Below, piece by piece: positions 10,380 through 20,000 of a DNA stretch of 64,000 nucleotides; within the stretch, counting starts at the first letter, position 1; each line of letters begins with the position of its first letter. The notes beneath the pieces were generated by a model that was not told the DNA's origin, did no database searches, and saw only the letters and a list, made by a program, of their open reading frames with translations. This stretch comes from Hydractinia symbiolongicarpus (Eukaryota; Cnidaria; Hydrozoa; Anthoathecata; Hydractiniidae): assembly GCF_029227915.1 (NCBI RefSeq), contig NC_079880.1, positions 15,830,001-15,894,000 on the forward strand. Reading direction: 5' to 3'. Position numbers and translations under genes: made by a program.

Positions 10380-11180
10380 TATTTTAGGAGTAGTACGATG
10401 ACGAATGTCGTATTTTTACGCTCAATCGTTTGAGGAAATCGGTAACATAGTGAGAATTGAATAAGCAAGGAAAGGTCGTAAGATGTTGCAAGTCGTGGTG
10501 CTATATGCCTGTTCCGATACTGCGACTTCTGTCCAGCCATAGAATCGGTTAGCGTATACTAAGTATTTAGAGATAACCAAGTGGAATATATCGGCAACGA
10601 CGTACAGGAATGGCTATTCTTGCCTCTTTAAGAAGGTGCTATCTCATTGCACTGAATTTCATCTTATCTACCATGAAATTCAATGCCCGCCAACGATACA
10701 GGGTGACCAATATGTAGCTGCTCCAAAATTTCTTTCCTCAGTAAAACTGGAATAAGCGTTTTTCAGCTACAAAGACGCCTCTATTGTTGAAACATAAGTT
10801 AAAACGTATTGACCAAACTTCTCGAATAACATCGGGTACAAGGTCGAGAAGGTTGGCAGTACTTCGAGCATTTACGACAGTTGGAAGACTTAAATCGCAG
10901 CAGTTAGAGTGTCGTCAATGTTGCTACTTAAGCAGATTTTGGAGATTAAACTGATACGGGTAGTCTGAACATGGCATCAGGACCATGGTTTTTAATGCCA
11001 GGAATGGGAATAACCTTGAAGTTAAATTTAAATGCTCGGTAACGAAAGCGGTCTCTCAAAGTTCGAATCTTGTCTCGAATCTCGATCGTTAAAAACTTGG
11101 GCCAGGTGGCTTAAGGTCTAGGACAACTAAGTACAAACATTCTGCAACTTTTCAATCAGGATGGGACCGTGGTCTACGCT
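10380..11180 (-). pseudogene. Decayed Ty3/Gypsy pol remnant (RNase H to integrase)
   Basis: In several reverse-strand frames short conserved pieces appear in the right order. TLRDRFRYRAFKFNFKV and IPGIKNHGPDAMFRLP near 11020 resemble the end of Gypsy RNase H. A stretch near 10520 includes FYGWTEVAVSEQ, like the Gypsy integrase core. Stops and frameshifts are dense, and no LTRs or target duplication were found. It is an old fragment, with a different age and clade from the Copia copy. Confidence 0.45.
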
Positions 11181-11639
11181 GTCAGACATATTTCGAAAAT
11201 GTTTGGACGAATGGCGATGTGATCAGGAAAAGCGATGGCTAGATCTTTAATGATAATATTTGTAGTTTGTGTGATGCAGTTCGTGCAGGAATACAAACAA
11301 ATGGAAAATTTTACTGATATCCAATGCAATGTTTGCAGAATACACTTTTTTTAAATAAACACTTGACTTTTTCACTTCCGTAGGATAAAACCTTCGACAC
11401 CATGTATGGATCGACGTGGGAAAACACTCCTATGTTCAACAGAATGAGTTTTCTACCCATGCCGGCCAAATGTGCTAAGATATATTTTACAAGTTGTACA
11501 AACGTACGGTACCACCACTCTTTTTTTTTCTGCATGACCATGGTCCTTTATTTGAATTTTTGACAATTTTGAAACCCTTTGTTTGAAAAACGCTTCTGGA
11601 TAAAGACTCGGTGGACCTATACCTAGAAACGATCGCAAT

Positions 11640-11820
11640 GTATATCATCTATCACGAATTATTTTTTGTAAACATGACTTGATAGATTGATAAAATATAG
11701 TTAATTGGTGAAAATTGAGATGTTTTTTCTCCTTAAATCTTCATCAGTTATTAAAAAAAAAATTGAGTGTAATCTTGCAAATAATGTTCATTAACAAAAA
11801 ATTCTTGTAATTCTAGCCGA
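11640..11820. other. AT-rich flank of Polinton A
   Basis: No gene. Base composition changes near 11820 to more balanced, GC-richer sequence, which I take as the approximate left edge of Polinton fragment A. Confidence 0.4.
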
Positions 11821-12144
11821 AGTAAGCCCTACGTCACGGAAATCCTACCTGCGACTGGCACAGGCGCACGCGAACGCCCACAAGACGTCACGGCAACCCC
11901 CAGCAAAGTCACAACGCAGTCCCTAGTAATCCGACACCATCCAACACCCATCCCATATTAATCTACATAAGACCCAGTATTCACCGTAATGTCGTCATCA
12001 GGATTATAACACAATTCCCTAAAATCAACGCATATATCTCAGGGAATTTCCCTAATTTCCCTGAAATTCATCAAAAATTAACGCATACGCAGTAAAGATA
12101 AGGAATTTCCCTTCAGGAAAATACTGTGTTAGTTTTTGACCATT
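11821..12144 (+). promoter_or_regulatory. Upstream region of Polinton A polymerase, candidate promoter
   Basis: About 320 bp without a gene between the element edge and the polymerase start. It contains AATCAACGCATA near 12024 and AATTAACGCATA near 12084, a 12-bp motif also found in reverse in the divergent promoter gap of fragment C. Three GGGAATTTCCCT-like palindromic segments lie around 12052-12115. The motif-promoter link is inferred from position only. Confidence 0.35.
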
Positions 12145-15100
12145 ATGAAATCTTCTGACAATGAAAAAATTCTATATAATAAAGAGAGAATGGAATCACA
12201 TACGGCCAAACAATTACGTGATATTGCAAAAAGTCATGGATTAAAAGGGTATCATAGGTTACGCAAAGCTGAATTGGTTGCCTTGTTGAAGAATATATCA
12301 CAGAAATCGGTCAGACCTAAAACATCGGAGGATATGGAAGTCTTCGAGAGACAGGAGATGGCCAAGACCCGTCCAGCTATAGGGGGTAAAAAAGGGAATG
12401 GCATAACTGGGTATTGCCTCCATCTGAGATGGACGTCTTTGAGAAACAGGAGCTGTCGAAAAATCGATCGATTGTTGAGACCAAGATGCGGGAATGGTAC
12501 AACTGGCTGGTTGATGCCGTCCCAAACCCTATAAAAAAGGGGGTCAGGGGTGCATATGCGACCCTTAAACGTACGGTTATGGGATTATATGGCAGGGCAA
12601 CCAACACAAGGCCTACGCTCCATGATAAGGTAGAACAGGAGGCCGAGGAAGCTTATCTACATGAACAGCCGGGAAACGACTTCACGCCTCAGGAACATAA
12701 GCATGCTCGCCATAGGACCTTCCGAAGTTTCCGCATTCCCAGTATAGGAGGAGCGGACGTCGACGGGTATATAGGGATGGTTCGACCCAATGTGCGAACC
12801 CTAGTTGAGGCGCAGGTAAAGGATATGGGGTCAGCAAAGATACAGCTGTCACTATGGATACATTGGAGGAAGCCAATAGAGGGAACCAAAGACTATGAGG
12901 AGGCAAATAAGGCTTTCCATAGTAGGATGGCGTCAGTATTCCGGGGTAGCAACGTAGATGACATGCTGGATACGATGTTTGCCCAGGTTAAAACACATGT
13001 TGAAAATCCAGCATTCCCCAAAAGTGGCTTTTCGATAGGTCGAATCCTACACCTTGACGTAGACTTCCATAAATTGAAACTAACAAGGGGTTCATCATAT
13101 ATATAGGCACCTAAATGGATAGCCTCCAAGAAGGCCATTATTAACCCATTGAATGAAGACGAGGATTGTTTTAAGTGGAGTATAATAGCATCCTTACATC
13201 ATAAGGAGATAGGGAACAACCCAAATAAAGTTTCTCAGTTTAATCCCTATGTAGGCCACTATAATTGGGAGGGTATAGAGTTCCCTACAAGTACCAAAAG
13301 CATAAGCAAATTTGAGGATAACAACAAGGAGATTGCGGTAAACGTCCTCTATATAGATGGAGAGAGGATCAACATCCTACGTCGATCGGTGCACAAAAAA
13401 CGTAAGAAGCAGGTGAATCTACTCCTCCTTACAGATGATAAAAAGACTCACTATACGGCTTTCAAAGGCCTCTCACGGCTCCTAGGTAGTGATACCTCAA
13501 AAAATACTGCAAAAATGCACTTTTGCCCAAACTGCCTCCAGGCATTCCCCACAATCGAGTCAAAGACAAGCATTACAGGTACTTCATCGATCACGGGGCT
13601 GTTAAAATTACAATGCCAACGGAGGCCGAAAAATGGCTATACTACAGAGATGGCCAGAAACAATTCAAGGTGCCCTAGCCTACTAATCCCGGTAGAGGAG
13701 GATGCCAGAGAGACCAAGACTTTTAGCAAACACGTACCATCTGGCTGGTGCACATATAGTACCTTTGCCTATGGGGATGTACCAGATCTCCTAACGGTGT
13801 ACCGCGGCAAGGATTGCGTCATCCGCTTTGTTAATCAAAAGACTATACTATACCTACCCACAGCAGGACATGTTGCCCCTAACAGAGGTCCTAAGAAGGG
13901 AACATGATGAGGCATCGAAATGTCATATCTGTTTAAAGCCCTTCGATGACGGCAAGAACCATAAGGTCAGGGACCATTGCCATTATACCGGGTTATATAG
14001 GGGTGTAGCGCATAACAGCTGTAATCTCCAATACAAGATACCTAGCCACATCCCTGTGATATTCCATAACCTATCGGAGTTTGACGCCCATCTTTTCATA
14101 CGGGAATTGGGTGAAAAATAAAATACTCAGGATATTGGCTGTATTGCCGAAAACACAGAGAAGTACATCAGCTTCAACGTGAAAATCAAGGTATGGGATA
14201 TGGCGATGGTGAGATGTACAAGACAATCGAAATCAGGTTTATCGGTTTATGGCCTCATCATTGGATAAGTTGGCAAGTAACCCCATTGGTACAATGCCGC
14301 GGGTATTAAATGTCAACAGTGTGCAGATAGCTTAATCGGGACCGGGTAAAGGCAAATGTACCATCCATGGCAAAGTTCATCGACAATGATGATGTCTTCA
14401 GGCTAATGCTGAGAAAAGGCGTGTACCCGTATGAGTATATGGACAATTGGCAAAAATTCGAAGAGTTGGAGCTACCACCAAAGGAGGCATTCCACAGCAA
14501 ATTAAATATGAAGGGCATTAGCGACAGGGACCATGAATACGCAAAGGAGGTATGGGATGACATTACCCCAGAGGGCGATAACGTCACCATGTGGGACTAC
14601 CATGACATATACCTGACCATAGACGTCCTGCTATTGGCCGACGTCTTTGAAACCTTTCGAGGCGTCTGCCTGGACAACTACAGCCTTGACCCTGCACACT
14701 TCTACAGCGCACCTGGCTTGGCATGGAATGCAGCACTGAAATTTACGGGTATAAAGCTAGAGCTTCTCACAGATCCCGACAGGCTATTGATGTTCGAAAA
14801 AGGTATCCGTGGAGGTATAGTCCAGGCTGTGCATCGTTATGCCAAAGCAAATAACAAGTATATGGGAGATCAGCATAATCCTAATGAGGAGTCCTCCTAC
14901 CTGCAATATCTGGATGCAAACAACCTATATGGATGCGCGATGCGTCAAGACTTGCCCACGGACGGCTTCAAATGGATATCAAATGTCGAGGCATTCACTG
15001 AAAGGCGGATCGGGAAGCTCGTTGAGTATAATAGGCATGGGTACATCTTAGAGGTAGATATAGACTACCCAAGGGAGCTACATGATGAACACAACGAGTT

Positions 15101-16117
15101 GCCGCTCCTACCCGAACGCAAGATGGTATATAAGGTTTAGAATCTGGTCCCGAATCTGAGTGATAAACTTCGATATGTGGTGCACATCAGAGCTCTTCAC
15201 CCGACTATAAAACATGGTCTTGAGCTCAAGAAGGTGCATAGGGTGATCCGGTTTAACCAGAAGGCATGGTTGAAGGGGTACATCGATCACAACACAGGGT
15301 TTAGAATGGCTGCCATAAACGAGTTCGAGAAGGACTTTTATAAACTCATGAATTTAAGTGTATTTGGAAACACGATGGAAAATATCCGGAACCACTGCAA
15401 CATCCAGCTGGTCACCAATGAAGACAAGTACACGAAGCTTGTGATGAAACCAAATTTCAAGGGTGTAAATTGGTTTAGCAAGCACCTTCTAGGTGTTGAA
15501 ATGGGCAAGACCGAGGTCAAGATGAATAAGCCGGTGAATGTAGGCCAGGCCATTCTGGACATGTCAAGCATGGTTACATGCAGCCCAAATACGGTAGCAA
15601 GCTCCAACTCTGTTACATGGACACGGACTTGTTCGTATACCACATTCGAACCCACGACTTTTACAAGGATATAGCCAACGATGTTGAAGCACGCTTCGAT
15701 ACAAGTGCGTATAATGCAGATGATGGAAGGCCCCTTCCTATGGGGAAAAACAAGAAGGTGGTGGGCCTGATGAAGGATGAGCTGGGTGGCAAAATCATGA
15801 CCGAGTTCATTACGTTGAGGGCCAAAGCATACGCGTATAAGAGCCTTACCAAGAAAGGCGGTGATCGAAAAGCGAAGGGCGTTAAGAGATGTGTCACCAA
15901 GAAGTCGATAACCTTTGATGACTATCAACGATGTCTGGAAGAGGGCATTGATATCTACAAAAGCCAGATCTTGATCCAAAACAAGGGCCATAGGGTATAT
16001 ACCAAAGAAGTATTGATGTTGGCACTAAACAGGGCAGACGACAAACGGCTCATACAACAGGACCAGATTACAACACTTGCCAGAGGTCATTACCGCCTAG
16101 CGTCTACAGGGCAATAA
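12145..16117 (+). pseudogene. polB: Protein-primed family B DNA polymerase (Polinton type), many frame breaks
   Basis: This polymerase would replicate the element by protein priming. The N-terminus (12196-12300) has a SAP/Rho-N-like helix-turn-helix module. The conserved viral/Polinton N-terminal domain with KKAIINP, NWEGIEFP and CPNC segments spans about 13107-13560. A C-X2-C...H zinc or endonuclease-VII-like patch (CHICLKPF, RDHCHYTG) lies at 13915-14030, followed by exonuclease sequence. Polymerase motif A appears as LDANNLYG near 14910. Motif C is YMDTDLF at 15613-15633: both aspartates are kept and the usual Ser is Leu. Breaks include a shift near 12410, an in-frame TAG at 13104, shifts near 13565, 13830 and 14120-14360, a TAG near 15138 and a shift near 15575. 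The reading order is otherwise full length, about 1,320 codons. Confidence 0.9.
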
Positions 16118-16119
16118 AA

Positions 16120-16652
16120 ATGATGGTATGTCTGATTATAGCCATACTACTTCCATATGCCCTAATTGCCTACATATTTTTTAGATATCGACGTATAATA
16201 AAAGGAATGTCGGACATTGCACAAGTCTTTGACAATGCCTCTGCAGAATATGAAAATATCGAAAAGCCCATTGATAAACGCCAAATTTTAAAAGGGTCTC
16301 TTCGTAAAGGTAAAGGGCATCTTTTGCCCAAAAAATGTACAGGCTTTGTTGATAAGGCCCCGGAGGAGGCTATCAATAAGGTACATACAGAGTATGTACA
16401 GCACTCCAGGAGAAGGGTGAGAAGACTGCGAAAGCCCTATCCACCCATGTTAACAGCCTATATGCCAGCATGATAGGGAATTTTGTGGATACAGACAGTG
16501 TTGAAGAGTTAATGAGAGATATTGAGGATGATCCTATTATTCGGGACTCCATGACCGATCTGGGAATAATCGTATACTGTAGCATTGGAAGGTGCCTAGC
16601 CCCACTGCTTGTGGTGGGTCATACGGCTCGGCATATGAACAAAAAGAAATAG
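16120..16652 (+). pseudogene. Small Polinton membrane protein (two hydrophobic segments), frameshifted
   Basis: It starts 3 bp after the polymerase stop. The N-terminus is a strong signal-anchor (MVCLIIAILLPYALIAYIFF) followed by basic residues. A middle block KGHLLPKKCTGFVDK and a C-terminal block IRDSMTDLGIIVYCSIGR with a second hydrophobic stretch follow. The same protein is encoded in fragment B at 34924-35429, where the middle block reads KQHLLPKKCTEAYIDK, so the family is real. A frameshift near 16395 to 16470 breaks it here. The function is unknown. Its position beside the polymerase in two copies suggests a structural or membrane-associated role in the particle. Confidence 0.7.
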
Positions 16653-16680
16653 AACGCTGAGGAAACCAAAGATAACAAAG

Positions 16681-16970
16681 ATGAGCAGCGCGTGTAGTAT
16701 TATCATCAATCAACAGCAACCCGAGGCCGTGGAAAAAAATGTTGAGGTACACAAAAAGCACCCGGGAAGGGTTGCTCAAGGGCACAGGCTAGGGCGCTGA
16801 TGAGGGAGAGAAAGCTTGGAATAGCCCCGCCAAAGAAAGAACCCATGACGTTTAGGGAGTTCTTAAGATACTTCGAGATGGATTTAAACACCCCCGAAGC
16901 CATACTCAAGGGGATAAAAGAGACCATGAAGATCCTTGAGGACCAGAGCCTATCCCATATCTTGATGTAA
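16681..16970 (+). pseudogene. Small basic protein, paralogue of the next gene, frameshifted
   Basis: The start reads MSSACSIIINQQQ, followed by HKKHPGRVAQGHRL. That block matches HPRRVAQGHKL in the fragment B protein at 34226-34597 and NEGRVAAGKRL in the gene just downstream. A one-base frameshift near 16797 moves the frame to a C-terminal part (EPMTFREFLRYFEMDL) that has no counterpart in the other two. It therefore looks like a paralogue with a different tail. Function unknown. Confidence 0.5.
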
Positions 16971-17011
16971 AAAAGAAGTAATTTATTACAAGTCTTGGGG
17001 CTTATAATAAA

Positions 17012-17278
17012 ATGAGTGAAGAGGAACAAAAACAAGAGGAGAGGGTCATAACCAAGAAGAACGAGGGTCGTGTTGCTGCTGGTAAGAGACTTGCGGAATG
17101 GAACCGGAAGAACAAGGCCGACTTAAAGAAGAACGTGGGCAAAGAACCTTCGCAGGATGATAAGGAACCTGCGGCAGGTTCCAGCAAGTCAATGGGCAGT
17201 GTCCACATCTATGGAGTTGGAGCGATAGCTGTGATTGCCGTAGGGGTAGGCGTATGGTATATGTTTGGCAGGGTGTAA
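17012..17278 (+). CDS. Small basic single-pass membrane protein, intact
   Basis: This open frame is 88 codons. Residues 1-60 are highly charged (RVAAGKRLAEWNRKNKADL), followed by a Ser/Gly linker and one C-terminal membrane helix (GAIAVIAVGVGVWYMFG). The homologue in fragment B (34226-34597) has the same layout with a longer tail. The basic head and membrane tail would suit a DNA- or core-contacting virion membrane protein, but that is inference. It is one of the few undamaged Polinton genes in the window. Confidence 0.65.
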   Translation: MSEEEQKQEERVITKKNEGRVAAGKRLAEWNRKNKADLKKNVGKEPSQDDKEPAAGSSKSMGSVHIYGVGAIAVIAVGVGVWYMFGRV

Positions 17279-17378
17279 AAATGTATCCAACAAGCCCGCG
17301 GCTAATCCGGAGCCCAAAGCAATACCCAGCCTATCCCCAGCATGCAATAAATTTTGCTAAAAAAATGATACTAATAAA

Positions 17379-17641
17379 ATGGCAACAAACAAACATGATG
17401 AAAACATTGGGCCGAAGGAAACCATGATAATCGATGCCCTATGGGAGTCTGTCAGGCTCGTCTCATACACAATTCTCATAGCTATGGGTGGGAAAAAAGC
17501 CTTGGGGTTTACAGGCCTGGGGCTAAAATGTATTTGGAGGATAGTTTGAAATTACCCGGGTATATGAGTGCAGCGATACTGCTCGATGAATATGCGATCA
17601 AGCAGGGGTGGTACAAGAAGTCCCTCATAGCTCCGAAATAG
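17379..17641 (+). pseudogene. Small Polinton membrane protein, one frameshift
   Basis: From ATG at 17379 the frame gives a membrane segment (LVSYTILIAMGGKKALGF). After a one-base shift near 17530 it continues as YLEDSLKLPGYMSAAILLDE and ends at 17641. The same protein, also shifted at the same place, is found on the reverse strand of fragment B at 33974-34215 (LVSYTIVLALGAKKALGV and KLAGYMTGAILFDDYAIKQ). The shared shift position could be descent from one broken copy or a true expression signal. Function unknown. Confidence 0.6.
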
Positions 17642-17646
17642 ATCAC

Positions 17647-18545
17647 ATGGTAAAGTTTCTATCTCCTATAGGGGAGATAGAAAATATGGAAGAGGAGACC
17701 AATGAGTGCCATAAATGTCTAAAAACCCTACCATTGAACCAGTTCAAGTGAAAGGGTAAAGGGCAATTTGCAAAAACACGCATCCCCTGTCTTGATCTTA
17801 GTAGGGTATCAAAAGGCAATGGAAAACGCCGCATTTACATGCAACCCCTATATGAGTTAATAATTCTCCTACAGGATTAATTAAGGTCCAATTTAATGAG
17901 GGCTATACCTGGGAGAATTATGAAACGCATGTGAATAATAGGGTATGCTTCAGATACGATGAAACATTCGCCCAACACTTGCCGAGGTCACAAATTCATT
18001 GCGTCGGGCGCAGCATGCTATAACATCCGGGAATCAGATGCTGTAAGCTACAATATGTCTCGGAATGGCCACCAGAAACAATAAAATGGTGGACATCAAA
18101 TGCTGTAGATTATGTAAGCAAATATTACTCCTGCACAAATTCGAGTTGACTGCCTTGATAAAGCTAAAAAAAGGCGGGCGACCCATAGAAATAGGGTCAT
18201 TGAAGACGTTGAAATAGACCCATTGCCATTGATGCAGAAATTAGGGGTGCTCAACAGGATGAAAATTACTTGATTCTCTATGACCTACTTACATACAAGA
18301 TTATACCCCAATATACCGAACTTATTGGGGATAGCCTGGAGAAGGCAGGACTCGTGGAGAGGTATCGCAACGCATTGCGATGCCTGCAAGATAAATTAAG
18401 GTATACTCCACCACCCCCCGAATGCAAGGCTAGAGGGACTAGGCTCTGCCCTGCCTGTCGGGGGTCCTTGGTTAATAACCACAGGGGTACATTGGTATGC
18501 TCTGCATGCTTTGGTGTATATCCGAAGGTTCATAATAAGAAATGA
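17647..18545 (+). pseudogene. Zinc-ribbon protein, several frame breaks
   Basis: The gene starts at ATG 17647 and can be followed through at least four frame changes to TGA at 18545. An N-terminal C-X2-C knuckle (ECHKCLKTLPLNQF) is followed about 20 residues later by a single Cys (IPCLDL). A conserved-looking middle (KKRRATHRNRVIEDV) and a C-terminal zinc ribbon (CPACRGSLVNNHRG then CSACFGVYP) complete it. The C-terminal ribbon recalls viral late transcription factors, but the similarity is too thin to name. The gene lies directly upstream of the ATPase with an ATGA overlap. It is completely absent from the equivalent place in fragment B. Confidence 0.5.
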
Positions 18546-19144
18546 TCCTACTAGACGTCGTAAGGGACCCACATGCGGCAATTTTCACAGTACCCACAAG
18601 CTGTGACAAGACGCAACGCGTCCTGGACCTGTTGGAAAATGAATACAAGGGAGACTTCAACAATATCATCATCCTCTCTCCGACATTGTGGTGGAATAAG
18701 ACATACCTAGAGAGGGCATCACCTTGGAGGGATAGCTATGTGTTCCTGATAGACCCCAAGGACCAACTTTTCGAATGGATAGCGAAACTATCCCTATTAC
18801 TGCCAGGGGAGGGGAGTCTTTTCGTGGTTGATGACGTCATCGCCGATGAAAGCCTCGATAAACGTCGACAATCCCTACTTGAACTTGCTATCAGCGGTAG
18901 GCATCGAGGGCATAGTCTTTGGCTTTTACCGCAATCGTATACGGCATTACCAAAAAATTTGAGAAGGCAAAAGAAAGCCCTGTTTTTATGATATCCACAC
19001 GAGAGGAGTGATATGAAAATGATAGACGAGGAAACCAATATGATCACAGACTGGGATGATATCAAGGCTGAGCTGAAAAAATCTAAACATGTGTGCCTTT
19101 TTGTAAGATTGGAACACCCTAGGAGTTGGAGTATCATCGTATGA
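18542..19144 (+). pseudogene. FtsK/HerA-type DNA packaging ATPase (Polinton ATPase)
   Basis: In Polintons and related viruses this enzyme pumps DNA into the capsid. The Walker B strand is LFVVDDVIADE, and the sensor region SGRHRGHSLWLLPQSYTALP is typical of the family. The Walker A position reads VPTSCDKTQRV. The fragment B copy reads TEATGCGKTQQV at the same place, so glycines required for ATP binding are lost here. A stop (TGA) near 18990 interrupts the frame, after which coding resumes (MKMIDEETNMITDWDD) to the end at 19144. About 200 codons, the usual size. It starts in an ATGA overlap with the zinc-ribbon gene and ends in an ATGA overlap with the Bro-N gene. Confidence 0.85.
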
Positions 19145-19966
19145 CCAGTTATAGAATCCACCGGCCAAGCATTGGTATAAGAAAGATGTCGTCAAAAATC
19201 GCCCTATTCAATGCAATACCCGCAGGAGCCATTGAGACCTTGTTCGACATGCAAAATCAACCCCTCTTCAAATGCGCCGACCTGGAGAAATTCCAAATGC
19301 CAGGAAGTACGGCCTTGATCGTCATATGACAATATCAAGGGGAGAATTAGAGGGTATAAAATCTGTACCCGGCGGATGCAGATGCTTGGATACCCTGGAA
19401 GGTATTAAAAAACGACATGATATATTCGTCACGTTGGATGGGGCCCTGGAAATTACCATCAGATCGAGAAAGCCCAAGGCTATAGCCTTGACAAAATGGC
19501 TGGCCGGCAAGGGGCTGGAGAAATTACAGGATGAAATCAAGGAGCAGCGTCAAGTCCTTGAGGAAAAGGATGGGGCCCTTGCCTTCCTAAATGATAAAAT
19601 TGAGGACAGAGATAGTCAACTTATGGTATTGGGGGATGAGATTGAGGAGCTGCATCAACGTGCCGTGCCCCACCTCGAAGATCAGGGTAAGGATAACGGT
19701 ATGGTAATAATTCAAAAGAATAATGATGATCCCTGGCCATATGTTGCGATCTTTGGACAACAGGGGTATGTAGCACAAAATATACGCAATAAACTTGCTG
19801 ATTACCCCAAGGGTGAGATTATAGTATTGGCCGAACCCCCAATTCAATTGTTCACTATAATAGGCTTAGGGAACGTGGATGTATCTGCTGCAACCCGGAG
19901 AGAGTCAGGCATTTTAGGCTTGGTGAGAATTATACGCATGAACACGTCTTAGAACTCGCGGAATAG
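19141..19966 (+). pseudogene. Bro-N domain protein with coiled coil, two frameshifts
   Basis: The N-terminal part matches the Bro-N DNA-binding fold: QPLFKCADLEKF, PNARKYGLDRHMTISRGE, then FVTLDGALEITIRSRKPKA. A coiled coil (about 60 residues with LEEKDGALAFLNDKIEDRD) follows. The C-terminal domain (VAIFGQQGYVAQNIRNKL and CNPERVRHF) is cysteine-containing and resembles the tail of large-DNA-virus Bro/MSV199 proteins. Frame breaks lie near 19300 and 19845. Start at ATG 19141 overlaps the ATPase stop. Bro proteins act as DNA-binding regulators or antirepressors in baculoviruses, poxviruses and phages. The role in Polintons is unknown. The same gene occurs in fragment B. Confidence 0.75.
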
Positions 19967-19971
19967 GCATG

Positions 19972-19999
19972 ATTTTTACTACCTGCAGTTAGTAAAAAT
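19972..19999. terminator. Inverted repeat after Bro-N gene
   Basis: ATTTTTACTACCTG is followed directly by CAGTTAGTAAAAAT, a 14-bp palindrome with one mismatch, six bases after the Bro-N stop. It lies where the integrase gene would converge in an intact element. Fragment B has a different palindrome at the same junction. A role as a 3'-end or processing signal is inferred. Confidence 0.4.
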
Positions 20000-20000
20000 T

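Larger units (their letters stand above)
11821..20000 (+). mobile_element. Polinton/Maverick fragment A (polymerase to Bro-N half)
   Basis: A forward gene cluster typical of Polintons/adintovirus-like elements: protein-primed DNA polymerase B, three or four small membrane or basic proteins, a zinc-ribbon protein, a packaging ATPase and a Bro-N protein. Composition is GC-richer than its surroundings and ends abruptly near 20000. The left edge may be close to the original terminus because about 300 bp of non-coding sequence precede the polymerase, but no matching terminal inverted repeat was found at the right. Integrase and capsid genes are missing here and occur at 40088-45702. Nearly all genes have frameshifts. 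Confidence 0.88.

Noticed and set aside
15338-15991. 217-codon reverse frame opposite the polymerase
   Set aside because: It is a shadow of the conserved polymerase coding strand and has no domain.
12136-20000. A living large DNA virus integrated recently
   Set aside because: Nearly every long gene is broken by stops or shifts, the capsid genes are missing and the flanks are ordinary host DNA. It is a decayed Polinton fragment.
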